Assembly (NCBI GenBank): GCA_028571685.1 | Contig: CM053162.1 | Coordinates: 47,712,851 to 47,776,850, forward strand | Source: Heterohyrax brucei | Lineage: Eukaryota > Chordata > Mammalia > Hyracoidea > Procaviidae | Length of the DNA: 64,000 bases | Direction: 5' to 3' | Part shown: piece after piece, positions 53,620 through 64,000 of the stretch | Layout: every line of letters starts with the position of its first letter | How positions within the stretch are numbered: the stretch's first letter is position 1 | Position numbers and translations under genes: made by a program | Notes under the pieces: model-generated | What the model saw: only the letters and a program-made list of their open reading frames with translations | What the model was told of the DNA's origin: nothing | The model's database searches: none

Positions 53620-54344
53620 TGTGGCTCTTGAAGGGAGACCCTTCCCTGTCTGATAAACTGGAATAGATGATTTCTTTTTGAAAAACTGTAGGTGAGTCGT
53701 GGTGTGGAGAGAATGGCTGGCATGCTCTGAAATCAGTAAGTTCAGAGAATAGAGGATTTGTGGGGTGAGTGGTGCCACCTTTTCCTTAGACACTTGGCTT
53801 TCCAACTTCCCTTTGGAGTGTCTGTAGTCTCATGGACTTTGCCTGGAAGTATATGTCAGCCTCATTTAAATCTAAAGCTTGAGATTAACCTGATTTAAGA
53901 TGGTACATTTCTGGGTATTTTGCAAAATGTTAGCACAGCCTAGATTTTGGTTTCTTTGTTGTTGCTGGAAATGAAGTCTTACCAGTTTTGTGAAAAAGGA
54001 TGAACAGACTTAATGTTATTTCTATCTTGTACTAAATTCTCCAGCCTGGATCCTCAATGCACTGCCTCCTGGGGTCACCTAGGGAGCCCTGCCTGATCCT
54101 CAGTGCTCTGTGTGAATCATCTAAGGTTCTGCCTGGAAACAAGAATGTAGATAAAAGGTTCCTTTCATGATTCTAACGGTTAGCCAAGATTCAAACCACT
54201 GTTGTACACATTTGCATCTTTGGCTTTTATACATGTGTGCTCTGACACATCAAACTTATGTCCCCGATGTTTTCCATGTAATTTGTGAATTTTTGAAGGT
54301 AAACTGACCTCCAGAATTACCCTTGATCAGAGACAGTGATACCA
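53620..54344. other. Non-coding, no repeat recognised
   Basis: 54055-54130 (cctcctggggtcacctaggg) recalls hAT-type repeats but too loosely to call. No gene. Confidence 0.4.
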
Positions 54345-54530
54345 TTACCCACCTGGGAGCATCTGGCAATGCTGGAGACATTCTTGATTGTCTCAGTTGG
54401 GTAGTATGTAGCTGGTTGAGGCCAAGGATGCTGCTTAACATCCTACAGTGCACAGGACAGCCCCCACCCCTCAACAAAGAGCTATCCGGCCCAAATGTCA
54501 ATAGTGCTGAGGTGGGAACCCTGCCTTAAG
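54345..54530 (+). mobile_element. MER5A (hAT-Charlie) DNA transposon
   Basis: tctggcaatgctggagacat, ggatgctgcttaacatccta, gcacaggacagcccccaccc and cggcccaaatgtcaatagtg are diagnostic for MER5A. The outermost ends are worn. The opposite frames of 68 and 81 codons are artefacts of it. Confidence 0.9.
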
Positions 54531-54837
54531 CATCACATCTCTCATTTTACATAAGAGAAAACTGGGCCCAGAAGTGATTTCTTGATTCACCCAAGGATTC
54601 ATCCTGAGTTATCGTCAGAATAAAATTTCTGACAGCGGTAACCTTACAGTGCGGCTCTGCCTTGCTCTCCTCCCCTGCTGCCTCAGGAAAGTTTATTAAT
54701 TCTTTTGTTTTCTTTTTTGCCTTTCAGTAGTCTCAGGCTCCCAAGGTAGGGATTTTTTTCTTAGGTATTTATTTCAAATATCTTAAATAATAATCTAAAA
54801 ACATTCTGATTTTCCTAAGTAAACTGCATGGACTCTC

Positions 54838-55105
54838 ACAGTGAGTCCCTGGGCAGGGACATCAGACTGTGGTCATCCTTTGGGTTTCCATTGGCTGAAT
54901 TTTCAGAAGCAGATTGCCAGGCTTTTCTTCTTTGTCACTGTTAGTTGGGAATCTCTGTTAAAATCTGTGCAGCATCATAGCAACAGCCAGCCTCCACTGG
55001 TAGATGAATGGTGGCTGTGTCTGAGGTGCACTGGCCTGGAATTGAACCCTGCGTATCCAGCATGAGAAGAAAGAATTCTAACACCGAACCACCACTGCCT
55101 CTGCT
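54838..55105 (-). mobile_element. Long SINE with tRNA-Gly head
   Basis: 55027-55098, read on the minus strand, is 72 bases that follow a tRNA-Gly gene from ggtggttcggtgttagaatt (box A side) to agggttcaattccaggcc (box B). The body continues as gcctggcaatctgcttctga, shared with the long AfroSINE subtype. It is a SINE, not a tRNA gene: the anticodon arm is degraded and the sequence continues into the SINE body. Confidence 0.85.
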
Positions 55106-55349
55106 TTCCTCTGGGGAGGTGGTATAGCACTTGGTACAGGGGCCTGGCTTGTCTCTTGCCAATCAGCTGCCCTGATGGGAAGTTATGGAAGTCTGATTAA
55201 TTTGAAAACTGGGCAAATGAGGTAATTGTTACTTTATAAACATAGTTTGATGAGCAAAATTTTTCTAACATAGATAGTGGCAAAATGAAGTTTTGAAAAG
55301 GGTTTCTCATAGATGCAAAGGAAGGCAGTATATCTCCAGACCTCCTCTA

Positions 55350-55391
<42 letters not shown>

Positions 55392-55594
55392 TGTGTGTGT
55401 GTATGGATGTGTGTGTGGGTGCCCACAGGTGTGCACATGTGCGGCAGGGGTGCAGCCACCCACCCCCAGAACTGCTTGGAGACAGTTTGATGGAGATTTT
55501 AAATTAAGGACATGGGAGTCTGTCTTCATTTGCATATTTCCTTAGCACCCTACCTCCATTTCCACCCCAGCTAAGGTAATTAACTGAAACTATT
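55106..55594. repeat. TG/GTGTTTG microsatellite in unassigned DNA
   Basis: 55355-55420 is a TG run with a few breaks. It makes several spurious Cys-Val frames on both strands. No gene. Confidence 0.85.
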
Positions 55595-55804
55595 TGGAGT
55601 CCCTGGGTGGTGCAAAAGACTAATGTGCTCAGCTGCTGATCTTAAGGCTGAAGGTTTGAGTCCCCCCAGAGCTGCCTTGGAAGAAAGAACTGGCAATCTG
55701 CTTCTGTAAAATCAGCCACTGAAAACCTTACTCTACTCTGATCTCCTCTGACATACATGGGTTGCCATGAGTTGGAATCCATTCCATGGTAACTGCTTTT
55801 TTGG
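55595..55804 (+). mobile_element. AfroSINE, long-middle subtype, near full length
   Basis: ggagtccctgggtggtgcaa, gctcagctgctgatcttaag, gaaggtttgagtcccc (box B), gcaatctgcttctgtaaaat, gccatgagttggaatccatt and a gcttttttgg tail. The head is well preserved. Confidence 0.9.
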
Positions 55805-55934
55805 TACTTTTAGAAGTTAGAATTTGTAATTATACATGCCTAGAATACTTTTTTTCTTCTTTATTCTCTATAGCTCTTTTCCTGTGAACATGCTTTTGTC
55901 ATCTAAAGGAACCGTTTAATCAGACAGTCTCACT

Positions 55935-56095
55935 TTATTCTCATCGTTCAGTGCCTCAGAATCACCTAAGGGCTTAATAAAACCCTTCAAGACTTTGGTT
56001 CCATTGGTTTGGGGTGGAGCCTGGGAATGGGCATTGGTTAAAGGCTTCCCAGTTGATTCTTCTGTGCAGGTGAGGTGAAGCGTGCCGGTCTAAGA
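55935..56095 (+). mobile_element. hAT-Charlie-type DNA transposon relic
   Basis: cctcagaatcacctaagggc, ggtttggggtggagcctggg and cttcccagttgattcttctg follow MER-type hAT order. Subfamily not assigned. Confidence 0.55.
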
Positions 56096-58589
56096 TAATG
56101 GTTCTGTCACTTGACTGACATTGCTCTAAACTGGGATGAGCACCCAGCATAGTATTAGATCACAGTCCGTGGCCTTTGGTGAGCAGGGGCTATCAAGACT
56201 ATAAGAATACTAATTATGGAGATCCACAGTGTTTTTAATCATTGACAAAAAGATGAGCCCCAAGGAGCTTGACTTATGAAGATTGTTTTACCTTCATCAA
56301 TTACTGCAAGTAGATTCCTAAAGAGTAAAGATCTGCCTTTAGGGTGGAAAAAAGCCTCTGCAGTAGCTCCTGGTAGCTGTGTTTATTCTTCAATTACTTT
56401 TGTTTTCTCCTTCCTTTTTTTTAGGGATGGGGAGGGCTTCCTCATGCTTGCACTTGTTTCTTAACAGACTTCTACCACAGTGATGCCCAGCTTGCATGCT
56501 GGACTTTTTGTGTTAGATCCTCTGAGCAATGTTTAGGATTAGTCACAAGGTGGGTGGCTGCCCAGCTGTCATGAAGAAGGGCCTGCGTGGAGTTGTGCTG
56601 TGAGCAGCCAAGCTTCTTAGCAAGGTGGGCACTAACAGGTCTCAGACTGTGGCTGCAGCGCTGGGCTTTTGCAGTCAAGCTGCAGTGAGGCAGGGGCCTG
56701 GTGAGCCTGGAGAGCATTCCAGCTATAGTTGTTCTGGCTTCCTGCTTCTCCACAGAAGCCACTTGGGAGCAGTGTGGCCTTGTCTATGAGGAAGGTGCAG
56801 TGAACCTTCCAGGAACTGACCAGCACAGTTCGGGAACCTGAAGCCTCAGGCTGATGACAAGTGAAATATTTCACAGAATATAAATCTGTCGTCTTGCAAA
56901 TGCTCCTTTGGTGAGAAATCAGATAGTGGGTAAGGAGGGGGCAGAATCCTTGCCCCTGTGAATAAAGTGAAAGATGGACCCTCTTGCCTTTGTTCTGTCA
57001 TTTGACGGTGCCAAGTTTGCTAAGAGGATTCTCAGCTTATGATGGGCCCATTGGCCGTAATCAGCTCCCAAATGTCTCCCAACATTGGTGTCTCTTTCTA
57101 TCTCACAAACAATAGAAATGAAGGGGGGGGGGAGAGGTTATAAGAGAAAGAGAGAAAAGAGAGGAAGAGAGACAGGAGAACAGAGAGGGAGAGAGAGACA
57201 GAAATTGAGGGAGAGAAGGACGGAGAGAGAGTGAGAAACAAGAGAGACAAAGATTCCCTGTGTGACTGCTCCAGTTTATAAACTCTTTTGACAAAACCCA
57301 AAGAGGAACATATAACTGAGATCCTTTCCATCAGTCTATAATAAGAAACAATGTGAACTTTTCCATGTGATACGCTTGTTCTGTATCTTTGAAGTAGACT
57401 CTATATCAGTTCTTACTCCCAAGGCACCTACCTCTAAACTGTTATTTTACAAAACTACTATGAAGTGCCTGGTTTGTGGATAGCACTGTGTTTTGACTTT
57501 TAGGTCCTCCGTCTGTGTTGTGACTGTAAGATCTGTTTGGAAATGGAGGAAAGGAAGAGTCCTCAGGAGCTGGGTGTGGAAGGGTAGGGTGCAAATGGGC
57601 AGAGGTGTAGGAGGGTAAGAATTTTGAAATGAGAAAGTTCTCCTCCAAATTGCCAAGGTGTAGGGAACATGGTGTTAAAGAGTGCCTCTTGAGCTGATTT
57701 GTTGGATGGTTGTGAACCCTCCCTTGGTAATACGCTTTTCCAGATACTACTTGATAAAGTCATTCACCCTATTTGGTGCAGCAAATAGTCCTCTGGGAGG
57801 AGATGAAGGGACTGTCAAATGGAAAACAAATCCAGCTGGCAGTTTCAACATCCCCTAAAAGCCTGAGGAGGGAAGGACCATCTAACAGCAGGCTTCCATT
57901 GTGTCTCTGGCTTGATTCCCAGTAGATATGCAATGACCTTAGATCTTGGAGATCCAGAGCTTAGGGCCTTCCAGGACCAAACATGACAGATTATCTCCCT
58001 CACCTCAACTGTTTTTCCCTTCAAAGATTAAAACTGGTCACCTCCAGGTAGGCTGAATGAGATGTTTTGTTCTTGGCAGTCATGGGAGCTACCTGTACCC
58101 TAAACTAGACAGGCCACTTTGGCCTGGACTTGATCTGACTTCTCTCTTGCTTTTGGGATCCTGAGATTGGATTCTGGTTTCCCTCACTCGAAATGGAGAT
58201 CTTCAGGCTTCCTACAGCTGAATCATCCCCAAAATCTACAACCGTCACCTGAGCTACTCCTCTTGTTGCATATTGATTGAGACATGGAAACACACAAACT
58301 TGGGCCCCATGACATTGACTAATATAGGTCAAAAGTTAACTAGATACCAAAGGTGGGAGATTTTGAGCCTTTGCCCTACACAAAAGTGTTTCATCATCAG
58401 GGCAAGCTTCAGGGTTGCTAGAGCCGAGTTTTAGAAGTTCTACAAAAGCAATGAAATAAGAGCTGGTCTTGAGAACATACAAATAGCATACATAGATTAT
58501 GACACAGAAAAGTCTTCAGGTAAACTATTGGCACTGCACAATGATTCCATGCATTCATTGGTAAGGCCCCATTTATGGAAATACTATAT
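56096..58589. other. Long repeat-poor non-coding stretch with purine tract
   Basis: 57120-57252 is a G/A tract, including a run of at least nine G at 57123-57133. 56470-56870 is GC-richer with no family. Frames up to 96 codons are opposed by frames on the other strand. No gene is supported. Confidence 0.5.
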
Positions 58590-59210
58590 TCCAGTGCTGT
58601 GGTCTCAAGGTCACCTGGCTATGACAATGGTGCCTGTACTAAATGTGCAGGGTCTGTGTTGAGTGCATTAGATATATTTTCTCATTTAATTCGCACAACA
58701 ACGTTACCAACAAAGAAGACAGAAGAAGAATTTTTGCCTTTGAATCACGGTGTTGGAGAAGAATGTTGAATGTACGATTGACTGCCAAAAGAACAAACAG
58801 ATCTGTTCTGGAAGAAGTACAACCAGAATGCTCCTTGGAAGAAAAGATGGCAAGTCTGTGTCTTACATACTTTGGACATGTTGTCAGGAAAGATCAGTCC
58901 CTGGAGAAGGACATCATGCTTGGTAGAGTGGAGAGTCAGTTGAAAAGAGGAAGACCCTGGACAAGATGGATTGACACAGTGGCCGCAACAATGGGCTTAA
59001 GCATAAAAACAATTGTGGACATGGTACAAGATGGGGCAGGGTTTCATTCTGCTTTTCATGGGGTCACTATGAGTCAGAACTGACCCAATGGCATCTAGCA
59101 ACAACAACAGCAACCTTATGAGGTAGGTACTATTACATCTCTATTGTACAGATAAGAACACTTTGTGGTAAAGTATTATATTTAATACTTTGAGGTTGTG
59201 TTATCTATCC
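58590..59210 (-). mobile_element. MIR relic split by RTE
   Basis: Left piece ends ttctcatttaattcgcacaa caac, right piece starts caaccttatgaggtaggtac. These are adjacent in MIR, so the RTE tail between them is a later insertion. Confidence 0.87.
58700..59108 (+). mobile_element. RTE LINE 3' end inside MIR
   Basis: agaagaatttttgcctttga, ggagaagaatgttgaatgta, ccctggagaaggacatcatg and the tail ggcatctagcaacaacaac are clear. The frame 58643-59083 (146 codons) is open but begins in MIR sequence, so it is a chance join of MIR to the RTE C-terminus, which shows T-K-R-T-N-R-S and G-R-P-W-T-R-W-I-D. Confidence 0.92.
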
Positions 59211-60489
59211 AGGTTCCCTTAGCTGACTTCTAGAACTCGTGCTCATATAGACCTCTTTTAGTGATTCTTGCTGCTGTTAGAGGATACTCCAGGGCATTAA
59301 ACCTCATGGATTTTCCCACTGTGAGTTCATGGATGTGAGAGCAAAATACTCTCTTTAGCTTAGATTAACTGTGACAACAAATTAATCATGAAGCCATTGG
59401 GCTGAGAGACTTCAGCTCTCAAACAAGATGCTTAGTGAAATGAAAAACTGCTTCTTAACTTCCTTTTAGCTGCATTAAATAGCGACATTGACTCTCCATG
59501 TGGATTCTTAGCTGTAAGTTTAGGACAACTCTCTCTATTTTTTCTCATTTTTTGGTTAAGAATATACATATAGAAATACACAAATTCAACAATTTTTGTA
59601 TGTACAATTCAGTGATGTTGATTACATTTTTTTAGTTGTATAACTATTGTCATCCTTTTTCTGAATTATTCCTCCACCATTAATGCAAACTCAGTGCCTC
59701 CTCAATTTTATATCAAGTATGTCCATTTTCTGGTATCAATCTGATCCTGTATCAGAAAAGATCTGAAAAGAATACGGTGCTCAAGGAAGACATTCTTTAC
59801 CAGTTAAGCTAAACTACTGTTTGGATTTAAGACTTCTGGAGATATTTTTGGCATAGGGTAAAAAGTTTATCTCAGGACAATAGTTTCAGGGGTTCATCCA
59901 GCCTCTGTGACTCCAGAAAATCTGGAGTCCATGAGAATTTGAAATTCTGCTCTACATTTTCTACCTTTTGATCAGGATTCTTCTATAAAGTCATTGATCA
60001 AAGTGTTGAGTAATAGTGGCCAGCACCATTCAGTTCTGCTGGTCTCACGGCAAAGGAGCAGTTGTTCATGAAGGCAAATAGTCACACACTCAATTTCCTC
60101 CTCCTGTTCCACACTCTCCTTCATCCTGTGTTGGTTCCAGGTGAACAGAAACCGGTTGTTACACCTTGAATGGCTACTTGTAAGCTGTTAAGATCTTAGA
60201 CAATACACAATGAACTCAGAAACAGAACAGAAGTACTAAACACAATAATGAGGCCATTTAACTGGGATGTCCCATGAAGCGATGACCCTAAGCCTCCAAA
60301 CCAAGAAGCCAAATTCCATGAGGTATCTGGTTGTACATAGAAGCCTCAGCAGCTACTCTCCCTTTTGTCATTGTAAATATACCTATTGCACAACTTTTGG
60401 CATTTGAATCTTTTTTTAGGTGTACAACTTGTTGACAGCAATTACAATAATTGAATGTGCAGCCCCACCCTTAATAAATGTGTTTTTTT
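59211..60489. other. Mostly unassigned, LINE-1-like part
   Basis: 59555-59720 (atgtacaattcagtgatgtt) looks like minus-strand LINE-1 3'UTR, as at 48241. The rest holds no recognised family and no gene. Confidence 0.45.
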
Positions 60490-60656
60490 TTCATTACTGT
60501 ATGTAGGGTTAAGTGCTACTGCTGCTAATCTAAAGTGTGGCAGCTGGAATCTGCCAGACACTCCTTGGAAATTCTGTGGAGCATTTCTACTCTGCCCTAG
60601 AGGGTTGCTATGAATCAAAATTGACTCAATGGCAGAGCGTTTTTGTTTGTTTGTTC
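60490..60656 (+). mobile_element. AfroSINE, first of a tandem pair
   Basis: gggttaagtgctactgctgc, ctccttggaaattctgtgga, gttgctatgaatcaaaattg and a gtttttgtttgtttg tail that abuts the next SINE head. Confidence 0.87.
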
Positions 60657-60815
60657 TCTGGTATGTGGTATAGTAGTTACGAGCTACAGCTACTAACCAA
60701 AAGGTCAGCAGTTCAAATCTACCAGGTGCTTCTTGGAACATATGGAGCAGTTCTACTCTGTCCTGTAGAGTCACTATGAATTGAGACTGACTTCATGGCA
60801 ATGGGTTTTTGTAAA
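60657..60815 (+). mobile_element. AfroSINE, second of a tandem pair
   Basis: ctggtatgtggtatagtagt, ctaaccaaaaggtcagcagt, gcagttctactctgtcctgt, tggcaatgggtttttg. Same strand and only a few bases after the first, as if inserted at its tail. Confidence 0.89.
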
Positions 60816-60935
60816 CTGAAATTTAGAACTCCACATGCAATAACTATCCCTCCCCCAACGTTCTCCCTCCCTCCACTCACTGGTAAACCACTAATAAATT
60901 TTGGTCTCTATATAAATTAATTTCCCCTTTTTAAG
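60816..60935 (-). mobile_element. LINE-1 3'UTR fragment
   Basis: cctccctccactcactggta, accactaataaattttggtc match the text at 48420-48455. It continues the LINE-1-like stretch seen left of the SINE pair. Confidence 0.6.
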
Positions 60936-61444
60936 GACAACTTTCTCTTAAAAAAGGTTGGCTTCTGAGTTTGGAGATGCAAACAAAACAATCCCTCTAC
61001 CTAGATAAGCAAGTCTGCAGTGATAAAAACAACAAAACTGGAATAGGATTTCTTTATTTAGTAGGGCAGAGTTTTGAGAGCTGTTTCTCTATGGGAAGTT
61101 TCTCCCAGTGCCTGGGTAAAAAGATGACCAGTGGCTCTATCTCTGAACTGCTGTTATAGAATACCAAAGCAATATCCACAGAGTTTTGTTTGTAAAAGTC
61201 ATGATTCAAGAATGTTAAACCCAGCCAGTTTGTCTTTCAGATTTGAAAGCAACAGAAATATATTTTCTGTTAGACAAGATTTAAAAAAACTGCATCAATC
61301 ATATGTCTCTAACATGCTTGAAGATAAATTCTAGTTGATCAAGAGATGGGTTGATGCTACAGTGAGAGATCAAAATAGAAAAAAGCTGAAAATAAATGCT
61401 TAAGCCAGATAATGTACATCTCTTTGAATATCAGGATGGTATAG
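60936..61444. other. Non-coding, no repeat recognised
   Basis: Two frames of 62 and 67 codons without motif. No family seen. Confidence 0.4.
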
Positions 61445-61648
61445 TGTTGTTATGTGTAGTCTAGTCAAATTAACTCATAGTGTCCCCATATGATAGGGTA
61501 GAATTCCCATATAGAGTTTTCTTGGCTGTAAATATTTACTGGAGCAGATCCCCAATTCTTTTCTCCCAAGGAAGAGCTGCTGGTGGATTTAAACTGCTGA
61601 TCGACTGTCAGTTAGTAACCAAGCACTTAACCATTGTACCCCAACAGT
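61445..61648 (-). mobile_element. AfroSINE, long-middle subtype, worn
   Basis: gtctagtcaaattaactcat, gtagaattcccatatagagt, gagcagatccccaattcttt and ggtggatttaaactgctgat are in order, ending ccattgtaccccaacag. Confidence 0.82.
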
Positions 61649-61679
61649 TTCTTTATATCTAGATAATTATAAGTAATAG

Positions 61680-61722
61680 CCAACCAGCCAAGTGCCGTCG
61701 AGTCGGATCCAACCCATCAGGT
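61680..61722 (-). mobile_element. AfroSINE tail-only fragment
   Basis: ccaagtgccgtcgagtcgga tccaacccatcagg. Both CpGs of cgtcgag are kept, so it looks younger than most copies although it is only about 40 bases. Confidence 0.6.
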
Positions 61723-62344
61723 TATATATATAAATGCTGAAATTGTATCTATGTTCACAAACTCAACAAAATTAAAAAAAATCATTCTTAGAAGATACAC
61801 AGTGTAAAAATAATGATATGGTAATCTGTAACTATAATTCCAGTTTGTATATCAAAGTCTAAAAAAGGTTTTGGAAATAGGGTGTGGAGAAGATGACTGG
61901 GAACGGATAACAAGATGAGGAGAAGTGGGAGGATGGAGATTCCAGGCATTTGCCTGGAATCATGCTAATCGTTTATACCTGGGATTTTTTTCATACTCTG
62001 CCAAGTGAAATGTCACCCAAGTGTTTTCAAAATGTTCAGGTTAATCAAGGAGGAGGATTGTCATCTGAAGTAGTACTATTCCGTAAGAAATTTAGTGATA
62101 TAACTTCACGACTTTTTAGGCTACGGTGCAATTTCTCTCTTTTGCTTGTTCTCGCTCTTCGTCCTATCTGGACTCCTGCTACACCCAATTGAATGAGCAT
62201 TTCTCAGAGTGACCATGAAGAAGGATAGCATACATTTTTGTCTGCTTACAGTTGGTGTCTGACTGCCCAGCTGGCACTGTAGATTAACAGACAATTCAGC
62301 TGTATTTTATTTGCAAGTCAAAATCATTAAGTTGAAGCTGAAAT
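61723..62344. other. Non-coding, no repeat recognised
   Basis: An 80-codon frame (61950-62192) shows no motif. AT-rich start. No family seen. Confidence 0.4.
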
Positions 62345-62540
62345 TATATGTTGTCATTTTGGGGTGATGAGTTGATTCTGGATGATAACAGCATCATGTG
62401 ACAGGGCAGAACTGCCCTGTAGGGTTTTCTTGGCTGACATGTCTAAGAGAGCATATTGCCAAGTCTTTCTCCTTGGGAGTGGTTGAGTGAGTTCCAACTG
62501 TCAACCCTCTGGGTAGCAGCCATTGTGCCATCATGGTTCT
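62345..62540 (-). mobile_element. AfroSINE, long-middle subtype, worn
   Basis: gtgatgagttgattctggat, gggcagaactgccctgtagg, agcatattgccaagtctttc and ctctgggtagcagccattgt are in order. The last part before ggttct is degraded. Confidence 0.82.
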
Positions 62541-63892
62541 TTTGTAAATAAATGAGTGTGTGTGTATGCCTCTCTTTCAGAAAACATAGTAAACAAACTG
62601 GAATTTACCAAAAGACATAGTTCTTTAATTCTGACTGAACTCACAGTTCTTGAGTACAGCTTTCTTATAACATGGTGTCACCATCTTCTTTTAGTGTGTG
62701 TGTGTATGTATGTGTTTGTGTGTGTGAAGTAGAAGGGAGTACCAGGAAGAATTCACAAATTCAGAGGAGGCCTGATAAGGATCCCTCTACTAGAAAGCCA
62801 GTTGTGCAAAGCATAATCAACACTTGGGTGAAGAAGTCATCAACCTCCAGACTTGACTCTTCTCTTGGTGGCAGTGAGGTTGTCCAGCCTCATTACTAGA
62901 AAGCTCATCCGGTTAGATTTCCACTTACAGCAACAGGATATACTAGAAAATAGCTCAGACTCTGTGGTCATCAGAGCATCAAATTTAAACAATGACATTC
63001 CAGGTGGCGGTCAAGGAGTTTGTTACAACTTCATTTAAAAACAGAAAGATTGACAAACAAAGACTTACCATATGTGCGTACTTCTGGATTGGATTCAGCA
63101 GATTTAAATCTTGGCTGAATAACGGAGCAAGGTTGGCATGAGTTTCAGGGTTGAAATAGAAATAAAAGCAAACCCAGCAATGGGTAAAGGGTTAAGAAGT
63201 ATTGTATGGTATACGCTAGCCAGGCTGTACTGCTTTAATGAATAAACCCAGAAATTTCGGGAGTTAAGAAATTAGGACATTATTTGCTTACAAAATGTTC
63301 CACATAACTTAGGTGACTGTCCTGGACAATATTTCATTTATTTTGTTATGTTGCCACCTTAACAGGTGGCTTCCAGAATGGCCAAAGCAAGGGACTAGAG
63401 ATCAATTCTTTGTGCCGTGACTCAGAAGAAATATCCATCACTTCTGCAAGTATTTCACGTGTTTTAACTCATCACATGGTCCCACCTGGCTGCAAGGGAG
63501 CTGGGAGTGTGGACTTCCTGTGTGGCTGGGAAGGGGAGAAGAACTAGAGGTGGGTGAACACTAGAAGCCTGTCCTAGATACTGCTGACATGTGTAGTTGG
63601 AACAGAATCCTCAGAATGGTCAGATTTCAACATTATGGATATTCAGTAGGGGATGCCAAGCTTCTAGGGAATCAGGGATGTGGTACCACTTTCTTGGGTG
63701 GAGCAGTGGTAACCAGCACAGTCCACAATCACTGACACAGAAGGAGGTGGACCTAGTCCCTACTTTAGCTTCTGGCTGGGGTCAACTTCAACTTAGACTG
63801 ATGCGTGTTGAATCTAATAAGTTCTTAATAATTTTATTAAATGAATGAACCTCTTTTGATATCTTCCTGGACTATTGGTCCTGCCTAAGGGC
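62541..63892. other. Non-coding with TG microsatellite
   Basis: 62694-62727 is a TG run. 63805-63850 (ttcttaataattttattaaatgaatgaa in pieces) may be an L2/MIR tail. No gene: the 83-codon frame at 63597-63848 has no motif. Confidence 0.45.
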
Positions 63893-64000
63893 CATAATTG
63901 TTAATTTTATGGGTAAACTTGGCTAGGCTATAGTGCCCAGTTGTTTGGTTAAATACTAGTGTAGACGTAGCTATGAAGATATTTAGATGTAATTGAGATT
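63893..64000 (+). mobile_element. ERV-L (MLT2-like) LTR start, cut by window end
   Basis: ttgttaattttatgggtaaa, cttggctaggctatagtgcc, agttgtttggttaaatacta and gaagatatttagatgtaatt are the first ~110 bases of an MLT2-type LTR. The rest is outside the window. Confidence 0.8.

Noticed and set aside
55027-55098. tRNA-Gly gene
   Set aside because: The anticodon arm does not pair well, and the sequence continues into a SINE body. It is a tRNA-derived SINE head.
55293-55545. Cys-Val rich frames on both strands
   Set aside because: Translations of a TG microsatellite.

Overview
The window is repeat-dense, AT-rich mammalian DNA with no recognisable intact host protein-coding gene. Its most frequent repeat is a tRNA-derived SINE of the AfroSINE type, about 35 copies on both strands. 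The SINE body reads as a gagtcg-attc-gactcat block, then gtagaactgccccatag, then a box-B-like ggattTGAACTGC and a ttaaccactacaccaccagggtt end. With RTE (BovB-like) LINE tails, AfroSINEs point to an afrotherian, most likely an elephant or close relative. The species is inference; the repeat families are read directly.

Layout. 1-3808 is the 3' half of an ERV-L provirus on the + strand: pol with reverse transcriptase, RNase H, integrase and dUTPase, no env, then a 549-bp 3' LTR. It is broken by TGA codons and two frame changes. 3.8-22 kb holds SINEs, MaLR-type LTRs, MIR/L2 relics and non-repetitive DNA, including a CpG-rich NRF1/E-box block near 9.96 kb. 22.3-26.1 kb holds an RTE tail, a minus-strand LINE-1 with 5'UTR, ORF1 and the start of ORF2, and a second RTE tail. 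26-32 kb is mixed SINE and low-repeat DNA. 32.3-36.0 kb is a plus-strand LINE-1 ORF2 and 3'UTR relic. 37.2-39.0 kb is a minus-strand LINE-1 interrupted three times. 40.0-43.0 kb is an LTR cluster with a clean LTR-in-LTR insertion. 43.6-49.4 kb is SINE-rich and ends in an ERV-L LTR carrying a SINE. 49.9-52.3 kb has the longest RTE relic and a cluster of mariner ends. 53-64 kb has MIR, MER5A, a tRNA-Gly-headed SINE, an RTE inside a MIR, more SINEs, and the start of another ERV-L-type LTR at the right edge.

There is no operon-like gene cooperation here. The interactions that can be read are between mobile elements: target-site duplications that date insertions relative to each other, SINE tails resembling RTE tails, and simple repeats grown from SINE tails. 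The best leads are an unidentified ~260-bp retroposon present twice (18562-18830 and 37256-37530), the inverted mariner-end cluster at 50985-52290, and a SINE with a visible tRNA-Gly head at 54840-55100. Repeat names are from memory of family sequences, not from a search, so subfamily labels are approximate. No new biological system could be demonstrated.
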